Assembly: GCA_947503715.1 (NCBI GenBank)
Contig: CANNER010000002.1
Span: 682,001 to 746,000, forward strand
Reading direction: 5' to 3'
DNA from: an uncultured Caulobacterales bacterium
GTDB taxonomy: Bacteria; Pseudomonadota; Alphaproteobacteria; Caulobacterales; Maricaulaceae
Length of the DNA: 64,000 bases
Part shown: piece after piece, positions 44,825 to 54,115 of the stretch
Numbering within the stretch: position 1 is the stretch's first letter
How the letters are laid out: each line of letters starts with the position of its first letter
Notes under the pieces: model-generated
The model's input: only the letters and a program-made list of their open reading frames with translations
What the model was told of the DNA's origin: nothing
Database searches by the model: none
Made by a program: the position numbers and the translations under genes

Positions 44825-46455
44825 ACGGGCTCCAGCCAGCCCTCATATTTACAAAGCCGCCCGAAGATCGGGGCGCGTAGGTCGACGTGAAAGATAAATC
44901 GTCCGTCGCGTTCCGTCTCATAAACATATCCGCCCGGCCGTAAAAATTTCGGCAAGGGCATACCGAAAGCCGACCATCCCCGCGTTTCAATGCGAAGATT
45001 TCCAGCCTCTTCCAGAATAGCCATATGGATGGCGAAGGGCCCGAACCGTTCGGTTATATGCCGAGCCCATCGCCCGCGCGCCATGGAGTGATGGGTGGCC
45101 AGATGTTTATCGTTAAAATGTCGCTCCCAAAGCTCACCATTTGCGTCGGGCGTAATCCGTAGGTCGACGCGGATATCCTTACCGGCTTTGGGGAAACGAA
45201 ACAGCGCCGCCACGATATGGGAGAGTGGATTTTTCCCGCGCGTAATATCACAACGTCCCTGAAAGATGCGACCTTCGCCAGTATGGTGTAAGCTTTGAAT
45301 AGAGGAATGAAGGCGGGCATAACTATCGCCCATGACCTTTTCATAGATAGGCAGATTTGCACCGTCATATTGCAGCCCGTGGCGAATGGCGAGCGTATCA
45401 AATTCCGGCTGAAGGTCGCTCAATTTGATAATCTCCTCACCACTATACGCTCCGGCTGGCGTTGTTTCTCCGCGCAGTCTTTTGCGGACCAATGCGACCA
45501 CGGGGAGGGCGGGAATATTGGGGCCGTCATCGCCCTCTGCCACAATGTGCCAGCTCGCAGAATCTGCCTCATTCGAGCCGCGCACGAATAATCCCCCGCG
45601 ATGTTCTCCAAAGGGAAACAGCCCTCGCACGCGATGAAATAATCCTGCGAAGGGCGTCAGGGGTGGACAGAATTTCCAATTGACCAGATGACTCATCCCG
45701 ACAAGAATCTTATGAAGCCAAACGGGCCGTGTGCCTGCGCCCGTCCATATATTCTTCAATGTAAAAAAATGCTGCGGCAGGCTCTGCGAGTCCGGGGCAT
45801 CTGCGACGGCAAAGGGAAGACGTGGCAAGGGGATATCGCCGGGCACGCAAACTGTTTCTCGCCGCGTTTCTGTTAAGCCTGCAACGGTTATGGCTTTGCC
45901 GTCGCGAAATACGGGGACGGTCTTCCGTCCGGCATAGCTGGCGACGGCACCGACAACATTCCGGCCAAGTTCCGCTTTGGGCGAGGGTGCGACACCGATC
46001 GTGACATCTGTCGCGGGGCCAATCCGGGCTTCGATCTCGCGCAATCCAATCGCGCTCAAAACGGGGCAGGTGGACAGGCCGGAGATGAGGGAAATACCTG
46101 CCTTTTCCGCGTCCATCTCGCGCGTCGATATGGCCGCCACAAAGGCTCCGTCATCGGAAATATCGGCGTAATCTATGCGGTGCTCTAAACAATATTCGAC
46201 AACGGTTTGACGGCCATAGGCTTGGAACGGGCCGGAGGCGTCGACAATTAAATCCGGTTTGAAATCCAGATCCATGACGTTTCTATCTAATTGCAGCGGT
46301 GTGAAAACGGCCGCACCAGAGAGCAAATCACAGGCGGCTTTCGCCTTTGCCAAAGACCGTCCTGCCAGAACGATTTCCAATCCCGGTTCATCCGACAGGC
46401 GGCGCGCCATGCGCAGACCGAATGTGCCATAGCCGCCAATAATCAGAACCTTCAT
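44821..46455 (-). CDS. Saccharopine-dehydrogenase-like NAD(P)-binding protein fused to DUF4166
   Basis: 544 aa from the ATG at 46455. Residues 1-130 form a Rossmann domain: MKVLIIGGYGTFGLRMARRL, AGRSLAKA, IVDASGPFQ. The C-terminal ~170 residues match DUF4166 (YARLHSSIQSLHHTGEGRIF, ERHFNDKHLATHHSMARGRW, ending RLCKYEGWLEP). Related fusions occur widely in bacteria; the reaction is not established. No signal peptide. It overlaps the eipA stop by 4 nt in convergent orientation. Confidence 0.8.
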   Translation of the reverse strand: MKVLIIGGYGTFGLRMARRLSDEPGLEIVLAGRSLAKAKAACDLLSGAAVFTPLQLDRNVMDLDFKPDLIVDASGPFQAYGRQTVVEYCLEHRIDYADISDDGAFVAAISTREMDAEKAGISLISGLSTCPVLSAIGLREIEARIGPATDVTIGVAPSPKAELGRNVVGAVASYAGRKTVPVFRDGKAITVAGLTETRRETVCVPGDIPLPRLPFAVADAPDSQSLPQHFFTLKNIWTGAGTRPVWLHKILVGMSHLVNWKFCPPLTPFAGLFHRVRGLFPFGEHRGGLFVRGSNEADSASWHIVAEGDDGPNIPALPVVALVRKRLRGETTPAGAYSGEEIIKLSDLQPEFDTLAIRHGLQYDGANLPIYEKVMGDSYARLHSSIQSLHHTGEGRIFQGRCDITRGKNPLSHIVAALFRFPKAGKDIRVDLRITPDANGELWERHFNDKHLATHHSMARGRWARHITERFGPFAIHMAILEEAGNLRIETRGWSAFGMPLPKFLRPGGYVYETERDGRFIFHVDLRAPIFGRLCKYEGWLEPV

Positions 46456-46591
46456 GCACCAGCCCTTCTTCGCTGAGAGTGACATCTGTACCTATCGACC
46501 CAGCCGTAAGAAGGCGAGAGACTGTTTTGCAATCCGGACTTGCGGGAACGCAGGTAGGAATTCAGGCATTATAGATATGAACGGAGGAAAA

Positions 46592-46825
46592 ATGGAAAGC
46601 GAACAAACATTAAAAGGCAAAGCTATTGCAGGCGCAAAGGCGGCCCGCAAGGCGGATGAGGACATCGGCAAAGAGGCGGTGGACCAAGCCAGTGGGACGC
46701 TCAAAAAAGGGAGTACTGTCCAACCCGTCTATAAAACACAGGAAAAAATCGCTGGCAAAAATATACACCGCGATAAGGACGATATTATCAGTGAGTTTGA
46801 TGATCCGGCTGGAAATACGGTTTAA
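46592..46825 (+). CDS. Small charged hypothetical protein
   Basis: 77 aa, starting MESEQTLKGKAIAGAKAARK behind GGAGGAAAA, a very strong ribosome-binding site. Highly hydrophilic, rich in Lys, Asp and Glu, low in Cys and aromatic residues, with GTLKKGSTV and KIAGKNIHRDKDDI. The composition resembles small stress proteins of the CsbD type, without a clear motif. Upstream lies a 136-bp gap. Confidence 0.6.
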   Translation: MESEQTLKGKAIAGAKAARKADEDIGKEAVDQASGTLKKGSTVQPVYKTQEKIAGKNIHRDKDDIISEFDDPAGNTV

Positions 46826-47367
46826 TCTGAACAGCGTGGAGACTTAATCCGCACTAAAGACAATAATTATTCCTTTTATTTCAAACCATTATAAAAATTT
46901 CAAAAGATGCGTCCCCACCCTCTGAACGCGCCCATATCTTACACTCATTCCTACCACGGGACGACCGGACTGCAGACCGGTTCGGTCGCGGCGGGGATGG
47001 GTGACGACATCGGGTTTTCCGGTGGTCCGCCAGAGACCCGAACCTCCCTTTGACGAGGGGACAAAGCGTGTTCGGCAGGCGGTTAAATACGGAACTCTCA
47101 ATCCATCCACATGGGCCGTTTAAAAACGGCATCCATCCGTAAGTTCAACCTCTAACCGTAAGTTTAACCCTTAACCGCCGACATAAGACAAAAGCCCATG
47201 TGGATGTTTCCCGAAATGAATATGATTTAGATAACAACAGCAGATGTCATCCCGACACCAGCGGATGCGGGACCTAACGCCTATATGATTGAGCCTGAGT
47301 TCTGCAAACGTCAGGTCCCGCATCTGCGTCCTTTGGACTTGTGCGGGATGACATTTTGTATGCAATC
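46826..47367. other. Non-coding region with dyads, tandem repeat and palindromic element
   Basis: Contents: a near-perfect 18-bp palindrome ACCGGACTGCAGACCGGT (46964-46981); 13-nt arms CATCCACATGGGC (47104-47116) and its exact complement (47194-47206) enclosing a small hairpin GCCGTTT-AA-AAACGGC and a 19-nt tandem duplication (47137-47155, 47156-47174); and the MITE-like element 47244-47354. A structured small RNA is possible between 46900 and 47210. No promoter or terminator is convincing. Confidence 0.5.
47244..47354. repeat. MITE-like palindromic intergenic element, copy 2
   Basis: 111 bp with perfect 11-bp terminal inverted repeats, ATGTCATCCCG (47244-47254) and CGGGATGACAT (47344-47354). 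The reverse complement aligns with copy 1 at 2946-3057. It lies 13 nt after the pheT stop. Each half can fold alone (CCCGCA...TGCGGG). It could also act as the pheT terminator. Confidence 0.75.
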
Positions 47368-49797
47368 TTACCCCCGCAGCCGCCCGCCGGCCTTCATTAC
47401 CTTCTCGATAATCTTCCCACTCACCGCCTCAATATCAGCGTCCGTGAGCGTGTCTTGCGTTGGCGAAAGGGTCACGTCGATAGCCAGGCTTTTCTGGCCG
47501 TCATCGACGCCTTTTCCGCGATAGACGTCAAAGAGAGTCACATCGGAAATTAATTGTTTATCAGCGCCTTTTGCCGCCTTGATAATGTTTCCGGCTGGCA
47601 CAGACTCATCCACGATAAAGGCGAAGTCGCGATGGACCGGCATGAAGTCGGAGAGTGCGAGGGCAGCTTTCGCCTTCGTCGCGGCTTTCTTGCGCGGCGC
47701 AGGGATGCTGTCCGGCGCGATTTCGAACGCGACGACACGGCCTTCAATGCCGAGTGATTTCAGCACGCGCGGGTGCAGTTCCCCGAAATTGGCGAGGACG
47801 TTTTTCGGGCCCAATCGCAGAGACGCCGATCGCCCCGGATGCCAATAGGAGCCGACGGCCTCCATGGTCATCAGGTTGTCTGTCGCAGCGCCCATAGCTT
47901 TGAGGGCGGTCAGAACATCTTCTTTCGCGGTCAGGGCTGTGACTTCAACAGCCCCCGCCCAATCGCGCCCACTCTCCACACGGCGCATCCCGGCGAGTTG
48001 GAGGGATTGCGCGTCCGGCGCTGTGCCTTGGAAGACGGGGCCGAGCTCGAACAAAGCCGCGCCGGGATAACCGCGATCCGCGCTGCGCTGTCCGGCCAGC
48101 AGCATGTGGATCAGCGCCGTTGGGCGCATCCAATTCAGATCGCTTGAGATCGGATTATCCAGCGCCAATTCCGGCTGTCCGCCGTCAAAGGCCTTTGCGT
48201 GTTCGTCGAGAACAAAGGACCATGTCACGGCCTCGGACAGGCCACGCAGCGCGAGGGCCCGACGGGCGAGACGTGTGCGATTCTGCGTCAGAGTCGCTGT
48301 CGGTTCACGCCGCCCGGGTAGGAGCGGGAGGCTGACGGCTTCCAGATTGTGGAAACCATGGATGCGCACGATTTCTTCGACAAGGTCCGCGCCTTCGCTC
48401 GCGTCACGGCGGAAAGAGGGGACATCGACCCACCAGTGATCGCCTTGTTTTACTGAGAAGCCGAGATCAGTCAGGATCATCAGCATTTGATCGTCATGTA
48501 GGTCTAAACTCGTTAGACGGGCGACTTGCGCCGGATCAAATTCGATAGCAGGCGGTGCAGGCGGAATTTCACCCGCAATTTTAATCTTGGATGCCTCACC
48601 GCCGCAAATATCCAGAACCATCTGCGTCGCGAGTTCCGCGCCGTCAACCAGACCGCCCGTATCCACACCGCGCTCAAACCGATATTTTGCATCGGAATTT
48701 ACGCCGAGCCGTTTGGCCGAACGGCGAATGGTGAGCGGGTCGAAATAGGCGGACTCGATGAGGATATTATGCGTATCCTCATCCACACCCGTGCTCTCGC
48801 CGCCGACAATTCCGCCGAGGCCGAGAATGCCGGACGCATCGGCGATAACTATATCTGACTCCAACGCACCATATTGATTGTCGTCTAGTGCATCAAACCA
48901 CTCAGCTGGCCATGGCATTTTTGCTTTTGGCAGCATCAACGATTTATCCCCCTTACGCACGGTGATGGCTCCACTCACCTTATCCAGATCATAGAAATGC
49001 AGCGGGCGGGCGCGGTCATAGGTGACGTAATTCGTTATATCGACGAGGGCTGAAATTGGGCGCAAGCCAATCGCTTTCAACTGGTCCTGCAACCATTGCG
49101 GGGACGGGCCATTTTTGACGCCGCGAATGACGCGACCCACAAAAGCGGGGCAGCCATCGGTGTCTTCAATCACGATCTCCTGCTCGCAGGGGAACTCGCC
49201 TTTGATCGTCTCAATTTCAGGCGTAATTAATTCGCCCAATCCAACAGCGGCGAGGTCGCGGGCAATCGAATTGACGCCCAACCAGTCGGGGCGGTTGGGC
49301 GTGACTTCAAAATCAATGACGGGATCGTTCATCTCAAGCGCATCGACAATCGGGGTGCCGACCGCATGGTCCTTCGGATCCAGTTCCAAGATGCCATCAT
49401 GGTCTTCGCCAAGTTCCAACTCTTTGGTCGAGCACATCATACCGGAGCTTTCCACACCGCGAATTTTGCGAGGCTTCTTGTCTAGGCTGAAATCCAATCC
49501 CGGAATAAACGCGCCCAGCGGCGCATAGGCCACGGCGATGCCCGCCCGCGCATTCGGCGCGCCGCAGACGATCTGTTTCATCCCGTCCACGGTCTCGACC
49601 TGGCAGACTTGCAACTTATCCGCATCGGGATGTTTCTCGGCCGATTTCACATGGGCGATGGTGAAGGTGGAGAGAGACTTGGCGGGGTCGATGATCTCTT
49701 CGACTTCCAATCCGGCCAGAGTCATCGCCTCGGCGACTTGCTCAATCGTCGCGTCTGTTTTCAGGTGGCGTTTCAGCCAGGACAGTGTGAATTTCAT
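47368..49797 (-). CDS. pheT: Phenylalanyl-tRNA synthetase beta subunit
   Basis: 809 aa, normal length. Charges tRNA-Phe together with PheS as an alpha2beta2 enzyme. The N-terminal tRNA-binding OB domain is at ~40-150 (AEKHPDADKLQVCQV, IVCGAPNARAGI), B3/B4 editing domain at ~210-370, B5 (~400-475), catalytic-like core and the C-terminal ferredoxin-fold anticodon-binding domain (PVHRDFAFIVDESVPAGNII). It starts 3 nt after the orphan membrane-protein gene. Confidence 0.97.
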   Translation of the reverse strand: MKFTLSWLKRHLKTDATIEQVAEAMTLAGLEVEEIIDPAKSLSTFTIAHVKSAEKHPDADKLQVCQVETVDGMKQIVCGAPNARAGIAVAYAPLGAFIPGLDFSLDKKPRKIRGVESSGMMCSTKELELGEDHDGILELDPKDHAVGTPIVDALEMNDPVIDFEVTPNRPDWLGVNSIARDLAAVGLGELITPEIETIKGEFPCEQEIVIEDTDGCPAFVGRVIRGVKNGPSPQWLQDQLKAIGLRPISALVDITNYVTYDRARPLHFYDLDKVSGAITVRKGDKSLMLPKAKMPWPAEWFDALDDNQYGALESDIVIADASGILGLGGIVGGESTGVDEDTHNILIESAYFDPLTIRRSAKRLGVNSDAKYRFERGVDTGGLVDGAELATQMVLDICGGEASKIKIAGEIPPAPPAIEFDPAQVARLTSLDLHDDQMLMILTDLGFSVKQGDHWWVDVPSFRRDASEGADLVEEIVRIHGFHNLEAVSLPLLPGRREPTATLTQNRTRLARRALALRGLSEAVTWSFVLDEHAKAFDGGQPELALDNPISSDLNWMRPTALIHMLLAGQRSADRGYPGAALFELGPVFQGTAPDAQSLQLAGMRRVESGRDWAGAVEVTALTAKEDVLTALKAMGAATDNLMTMEAVGSYWHPGRSASLRLGPKNVLANFGELHPRVLKSLGIEGRVVAFEIAPDSIPAPRKKAATKAKAALALSDFMPVHRDFAFIVDESVPAGNIIKAAKGADKQLISDVTLFDVYRGKGVDDGQKSLAIDVTLSPTQDTLTDADIEAVSGKIIEKVMKAGGRLRG

Positions 49798-49800
49798 GAT

Positions 49801-50481
49801 TTAATTTCCCAACCGTTTGGCGGCGGTTTGATCGATATAGGTTTGGAACAAGTCGACGGGGGCGTCTTCTATGCCGCATGTTTTGACGGGTTCCGGTAAT
49901 TTGCGGTCAAAATAGCGCACGGTCCAGCAATCCTCGAACACGGAACAATAGCAGACTTCAACATCAACGCCGTCCATCGGCGGCCCGAATTGTCCGCGCA
50001 AGTAAGCGCCGAGTTCCGATCCCGCTGCGCCCATGCGGTAGGCGCGCGGCGTGACCGTTTCACCTGCGCGCAGAAATCCTGCGGCAGGGGCGGTGATGGG
50101 ATATCCGGCATTGCTGCGCATCCGTCCGTTCATCACGGCGAGGTCGAATGTGTCGACATCCGTGACGGGCTCGCCATTCTGCAGCGGCGTGACTTTCTGG
50201 ATATGCGCAATGCCGGCCCCGACATTGTTCAGGCGCACGGCGAACATGGCCTCACTGCGGTCCGCGATATTTTCATAACCAAGATCAATATCGATAATCG
50301 GCAGCACAGAGGCCTTTTGCGCCTCCAGCGCCATCTGCGTCTGCGACCGTGCGACGAGGAGGGACATAAACGCGACAAGGACAGCGACAACACCCGTCGT
50401 CAGGCCGATATCAATCCGTTTGAGGAGGGCGGCGGCGGGTTTATTGCTGCCATCGCCTGTAGAACCCGTTGGGATGGTCAT
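49801..50481 (-). CDS. Orphan single-pass membrane protein between pheS and pheT
   Basis: 226 aa. One helix (~28-46, TTGVVAVLVAFMSLLVA) follows a short N-terminus; the remaining ~175 residues look beta-rich (IIDIDLGYENIADRSEAMFA, VRLNNVGAGIAHIQKV) and contain CYC and further Cys (CYCSVFEDCW). Not recognised. Its start overlaps the pheS stop by one base (TGATG), and its stop is 3 nt before pheT, so all three genes are translated as one unit. Composition matches neighbours, so the insertion is not recent. Confidence 0.75.
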   Translation of the reverse strand: MTIPTGSTGDGSNKPAAALLKRIDIGLTTGVVAVLVAFMSLLVARSQTQMALEAQKASVLPIIDIDLGYENIADRSEAMFAVRLNNVGAGIAHIQKVTPLQNGEPVTDVDTFDLAVMNGRMRSNAGYPITAPAAGFLRAGETVTPRAYRMGAAGSELGAYLRGQFGPPMDGVDVEVCYCSVFEDCWTVRYFDRKLPEPVKTCGIEDAPVDLFQTYIDQTAAKRLGN

Positions 50482-51548
50482 CAGCTCAACCCCGTGGCCA
50501 AATTCGCCTGGACCAGCGGGTCAAACCCGTAATGGCCGAGCCACCGCGTATCCGCCGCGAACATATCGCGCAGGTCCGGCATGCCGTATTTCAGCATGGC
50601 GAGGCGGTCGACGCCCATGCCGAAGGCGAAGCCCTGATATTCATCGGGGTCGAGGCCGCAGGCGCGGAGCACATTTGGATGCACCATGCCGCAGCCGAGA
50701 ATCTCCATCCAGCTCTCGCCCTGGCCAATTTTAATCGCCGCGCCGTCGCGTTCATAGCGGACGTCCATTTCGGCGGACGGCTCCGTGAACGGGAAGTGAT
50801 GTGGGCGGAATTGTACGTCCACGTCAGTTTCGAAAAACGCACTGACGAAATCCATGAGGACACCTTTCAGGTGACCCATATGGATGTTCTTGTCGATGAC
50901 AAGGCCCTCGACCTGATGGAACATCGGCGTGTGCGTCTGGTCACTGTCACAACGATAGGTACGTCCCGGCGCGATAATGCGGATGGGCGGTTTTTCTTTG
51001 ATCATCGTGCGGATTTGCACAGGGGATGTGTGAGTCCGTAGAACCTTCTTCTCGCCGTCGGCGTCAGGCACCATGAAGAATGTGTCGTGCATGTCGCGGG
51101 CGGGATGTCCGGGCGGGAAGTTCAACGCCGTGAAATTGTGAAAGTCATCCTCGATATCCGGACCTTCGGCGACGGAAAATCCCATATCGGAGAAGATCAC
51201 GGCCATTTCTTCCATGACTTGCTGCACGGGGTGGAGCGTGCCGGACGCCGTGCCGACGGGCAGGGACATGTCCATGGTCTCGCTGGCGAGCGCGGCGTCG
51301 AGCGCTTCATTTTCGAGCGTCGCTTTGCGTGTTTCGACAGCCGCGTTCAGGTCGTTTTTTAACCCGTTCAGCGCCGGACCCATGACTTTCTTCTCGTCGG
51401 GGCTCATTTTGCCAAGGCCGCGCATCATCAGGCTCACTTCGCCTTTTTTGCCGAGGGCGGCGACGCGAATATCGTCCAGCGCAGCAAGGTCGCTCGCGCC
51501 TTCGATTTCGGCAAGAATACGGGTTTTGACGGCGTCTAAATCAGACAT
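50481..51548 (-). CDS. pheS: Phenylalanyl-tRNA synthetase alpha subunit
   Basis: 355 aa from the ATG at 51548 ([15 protein letters not shown]). Class II catalytic subunit: motif 1 region [19 protein letters not shown], motif 2 around [19 protein letters not shown], and motif 3 [18 protein letters not shown]. The N-terminal coiled coil (residues ~1-85) binds tRNA. The frame is open upstream, but that stretch is non-conserved. First gene of pheS-orphan-pheT; I found no clear leader peptide rich in Phe before it. Confidence 0.97.
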   Translation of the reverse strand: MSDLDAVKTRILAEIEGASDLAALDDIRVAALGKKGEVSLMMRGLGKMSPDEKKVMGPALNGLKNDLNAAVETRKATLENEALDAALASETMDMSLPVGTASGTLHPVQQVMEEMAVIFSDMGFSVAEGPDIEDDFHNFTALNFPPGHPARDMHDTFFMVPDADGEKKVLRTHTSPVQIRTMIKEKPPIRIIAPGRTYRCDSDQTHTPMFHQVEGLVIDKNIHMGHLKGVLMDFVSAFFETDVDVQFRPHHFPFTEPSAEMDVRYERDGAAIKIGQGESWMEILGCGMVHPNVLRACGLDPDEYQGFAFGMGVDRLAMLKYGMPDLRDMFAADTRWLGHYGFDPLVQANLATGLS

Positions 51549-51624
51549 GGGGCAGGCTTTCGCGGGTCTAGAGTTTGGGGGGTCTTTTACGCCGCCCAAC
51601 CGTCTCGTCAACAGGCCCTGACTC

Positions 51625-52554
51625 TTATCGCGACCCAGCGAGTTTGCGTTTCCGGCTTGGGGATTTGTCAAATGTTGTGCGCCCCGTCGGGACCTTCGCA
51701 TCCGGGTCAATCTCCGGCTCAATAATGACTTCGCGTTTTTGGTAGAGGCCGGGGCCTTCCAGCACGCGGTCAAAGCCGTAATTCATCTGCGCCAGATTTT
51801 CACCTTCACCGAGGATAAGATAACCGTGTTCTCGCACAAGACCGGAAAGACCCCGCAAAACCCGTACGCGGGCCGGGGCGGAATAATGGGGCAGGCTGCC
51901 GCAGAACATCACGGCGTGGAAATCCTCCAGCGTGTCGAGTTTCGACAGGAGATGAATATCGCGAAATTCAACGGCGTCGCGAATTTCCTGTTTCACGGCC
52001 CAATCCGCGCCGTCAGGCTCGAAGAAATCGACGAGGTCTTGAATGGGCAGTCCGCGTTGCACATCAAAATGGGTGTAGCGTCCGGCGCGGGCACGTTCCA
52101 GCGCCTGACTGGGATAATCCACACCGACAATATCGACTTTCAATCCGTCTAATTCGTCGCCCATTTTAGCGACCGTCATGGCCATACCATAAGTTTCCTG
52201 CCCGCTGGCACAGCCAAAGGAGAGCAAGCGTATGCGTCCACCGCCGCGTTTGTGATGCAGGTCAGGCAAGACATGTTTACGTAGGTTATGGAAGGCCGTT
52301 CGGTCTTTGAAAAAATGCGTATCGCGTTCCGTCAGAGCGGAAACGATCTGCACGGCGAGGCGCGTTTTCCCCGTTTTGAACAGTTCATCGATCATGGCCT
52401 CAAGTGAGACATAACCCTCTTCCCGCGCCAATCGCGCGAGACGGGTTTCGACCAGAAAAGCATGGTTCGTGCCGAGGTTCACCCCCGCCAGTTCCAGCGT
52501 CAGGCGTTTTAAGGCCTCGTAATAGGAGGCGTCGAGTGTCAGCGCTCCGGCCAA
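51625..52554 (-). CDS. CheR-type methyltransferase, divergent
   Basis: 309 aa. N-terminal CheR_N helix domain, then the SAM-binding fold: [28 protein letters not shown] (motif I), [20 protein letters not shown]. In place of the usual FCRNVLIYF it has FCGSLPHYS, losing the Arg and Asn common in chemoreceptor methyltransferases. The C-terminus carries ~45 extra residues, basic at the end. No chemoreceptor, CheA, CheB or CheW is near. Acts with the adjacent CheY-like protein, perhaps on a different substrate; this is inferred from position only. Confidence 0.82.
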   Translation of the reverse strand: MAGALTLDASYYEALKRLTLELAGVNLGTNHAFLVETRLARLAREEGYVSLEAMIDELFKTGKTRLAVQIVSALTERDTHFFKDRTAFHNLRKHVLPDLHHKRGGGRIRLLSFGCASGQETYGMAMTVAKMGDELDGLKVDIVGVDYPSQALERARAGRYTHFDVQRGLPIQDLVDFFEPDGADWAVKQEIRDAVEFRDIHLLSKLDTLEDFHAVMFCGSLPHYSAPARVRVLRGLSGLVREHGYLILGEGENLAQMNYGFDRVLEGPGLYQKREVIIEPEIDPDAKVPTGRTTFDKSPSRKRKLAGSR

Positions 52555-52557
52555 GTC

Positions 52558-52923
52558 TTAGACCAATCCCGCCAAGGCAAATTTGCTCTCAATAATATCC
52601 GAATCAAACGGCTTCATAATATATTCGTTCGCCCCGGCGGAGAGCGCGTCGACAATGTGATTGATGTCACGTTCAGAGGTGCAGAACACGACCGTGGGCT
52701 TGTCGCCATTCGGCAATTTGCGGAGTTCTTTCAGAAATGCGAACCCGTCCATGACCGGCATTTTCCAATCGACCAGCACCGCATCCGGCAATTCAATCCG
52801 GCATTTATCCAGCGCTTCCTGTCCGTTTTCCGCGTCATCAGTCTCGAACCCAAGGTCTTTCACAATCCGTCCGGCGACGCGGCGGATCATGCGGCTGTCA
52901 TCGACGATGAGACAGGTTTTCAT
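52558..52923 (-). CDS. CheY-like single-domain response regulator
   Basis: 121 aa. D8 and D9 (IVDDS) bind Mg; D52 in VLVDWKMPVMDG is the phospho-acceptor; Thr82 (FCTSE) and Lys104 (IMKPFDSD) complete the site. No output domain. It starts inside the end of the upstream gene (ATGA overlap) and ends 3 nt before the CheR-type gene, so the three are co-expressed. Confidence 0.93.
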   Translation of the reverse strand: MKTCLIVDDSRMIRRVAGRIVKDLGFETDDAENGQEALDKCRIELPDAVLVDWKMPVMDGFAFLKELRKLPNGDKPTVVFCTSERDINHIVDALSAGANEYIMKPFDSDIIESKFALAGLV

Positions 52924-53903
52924 GACGCGTTATTCATCGTGGTTTGCGTGTCCATCAATGCGGCGAGTTGCGCGCGTAGACCCTGTTCCGTTTCCGGCGT
53001 GATAAGCGGCTTGGACGGCGGCGTTACAGCGTTCGGGTCAATTGCAACACGCAGGGCCGTTGTACCGGCCATAATGTGTAATTGCTCGCCCGCATAATTG
53101 ACATCAATATGTCCAACGCGTCCCTCGGGCAGGGCTTGGCGAATGATCTGCGACAGGGCCGCGCCGAGACGGGCCTGTAAATCCGCAGAGAGGTCTTCGG
53201 AAATCTGTGCGTCCGCCATATCATAGGACAGGCTGATCGTGCGGTTAGCCGTGCGGGCGACGGAGAGCGCATCGGCCACAACATCCCGCATCATCATGTC
53301 GAGCGCGATTTGCGGTCCGGCCAAACGGGGGGAAGGCGCGGGAATGTCAAAGACATCCGCGACGGGTTCGATCTCAATCTCTGATCTTTCAAGGACGGAG
53401 GGAAAGGCGACGATGGACGAGTCGTCCGCTTCAGTTGCGGGTGCATCACCCATTGGTTGCACGTCTTCAATCGTCACAGGTGCACGCATGAGGCGGGAGA
53501 GCATATCCGCATCCGCTGCTTGTGCCTTTGGTAAGAGGGAATCCAGAGTCGCGCGCGCAGATTCCCATTTATCAGAGGCCGTTTGCGGCAGGTTCAAACC
53601 CTCTGGCGCCTCAACAAGCTCCGAGAGGCCGCGCGCGTAATTCGTGACCAACATGCCCAGCGCATGGACGCGGCGTTTCAAAATTTCGTCGCTTTCATGG
53701 TGCAGGGCTGACAGCACATCCTGCGCCGACATATAGACATGACGGGCCCGCAAGCGTTTTGCGCCGCGTTGGATCGTGGTCATCATCGCCGTCACGACGG
53801 AGGCGGCCTCGGGCGCACGGGCATCGTCCATCCCGGCCAGAAGCTCCAGCCCCTCGGCGGCGGTGCGCGTAAATTGCCGCGCAAATGTCAGGTCATCACC
53901 CAT
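52920..53903 (-). CDS. Orphan protein heading the CheY-CheR cluster
   Basis: 327 aa from the ATG at 53903. Helical N-terminal half with a His-rich stretch (DVLSALHHESDEILKRRVHA), then a Pro/Glu-rich linker (~150-200) and a C-terminal part with a pattern somewhat like a GHKL ATPase-type alpha/beta sandwich (RVGHIDVNYAGEQLHIMAGT), lacking its N and G boxes. It could be a degenerate CheA/Hpt-like protein. No signal peptide or helix through the membrane. Confidence 0.55.
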   Translation of the reverse strand: MGDDLTFARQFTRTAAEGLELLAGMDDARAPEAASVVTAMMTTIQRGAKRLRARHVYMSAQDVLSALHHESDEILKRRVHALGMLVTNYARGLSELVEAPEGLNLPQTASDKWESARATLDSLLPKAQAADADMLSRLMRAPVTIEDVQPMGDAPATEADDSSIVAFPSVLERSEIEIEPVADVFDIPAPSPRLAGPQIALDMMMRDVVADALSVARTANRTISLSYDMADAQISEDLSADLQARLGAALSQIIRQALPEGRVGHIDVNYAGEQLHIMAGTTALRVAIDPNAVTPPSKPLITPETEQGLRAQLAALMDTQTTMNNAS

Positions 53904-54115
53904 AATCACTCAGTCTCGAATCTATGCTTGCCCACATGGTCTGTCCCGAACTTGACGGGAAAGGGTTAAGACGGGGTCAAGCGCGGATGAAAAAAGCGTC
54001 ATTTGTCACAAAATCTTATGGCGGCGTTCTCCGCTTGTTACCTGTTGAAACATGACGTTTACCGAAAGCGTATATTGCGTGTTTCATCTACCTGACAGGT
54101 TGCTATGTAGACGAA

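Noticed and set aside
51549-51773. 75-residue N-terminal extension of pheS
   Set aside because: The extension overlaps the cheR-like gene; the known PheS N-terminus begins at 51548.
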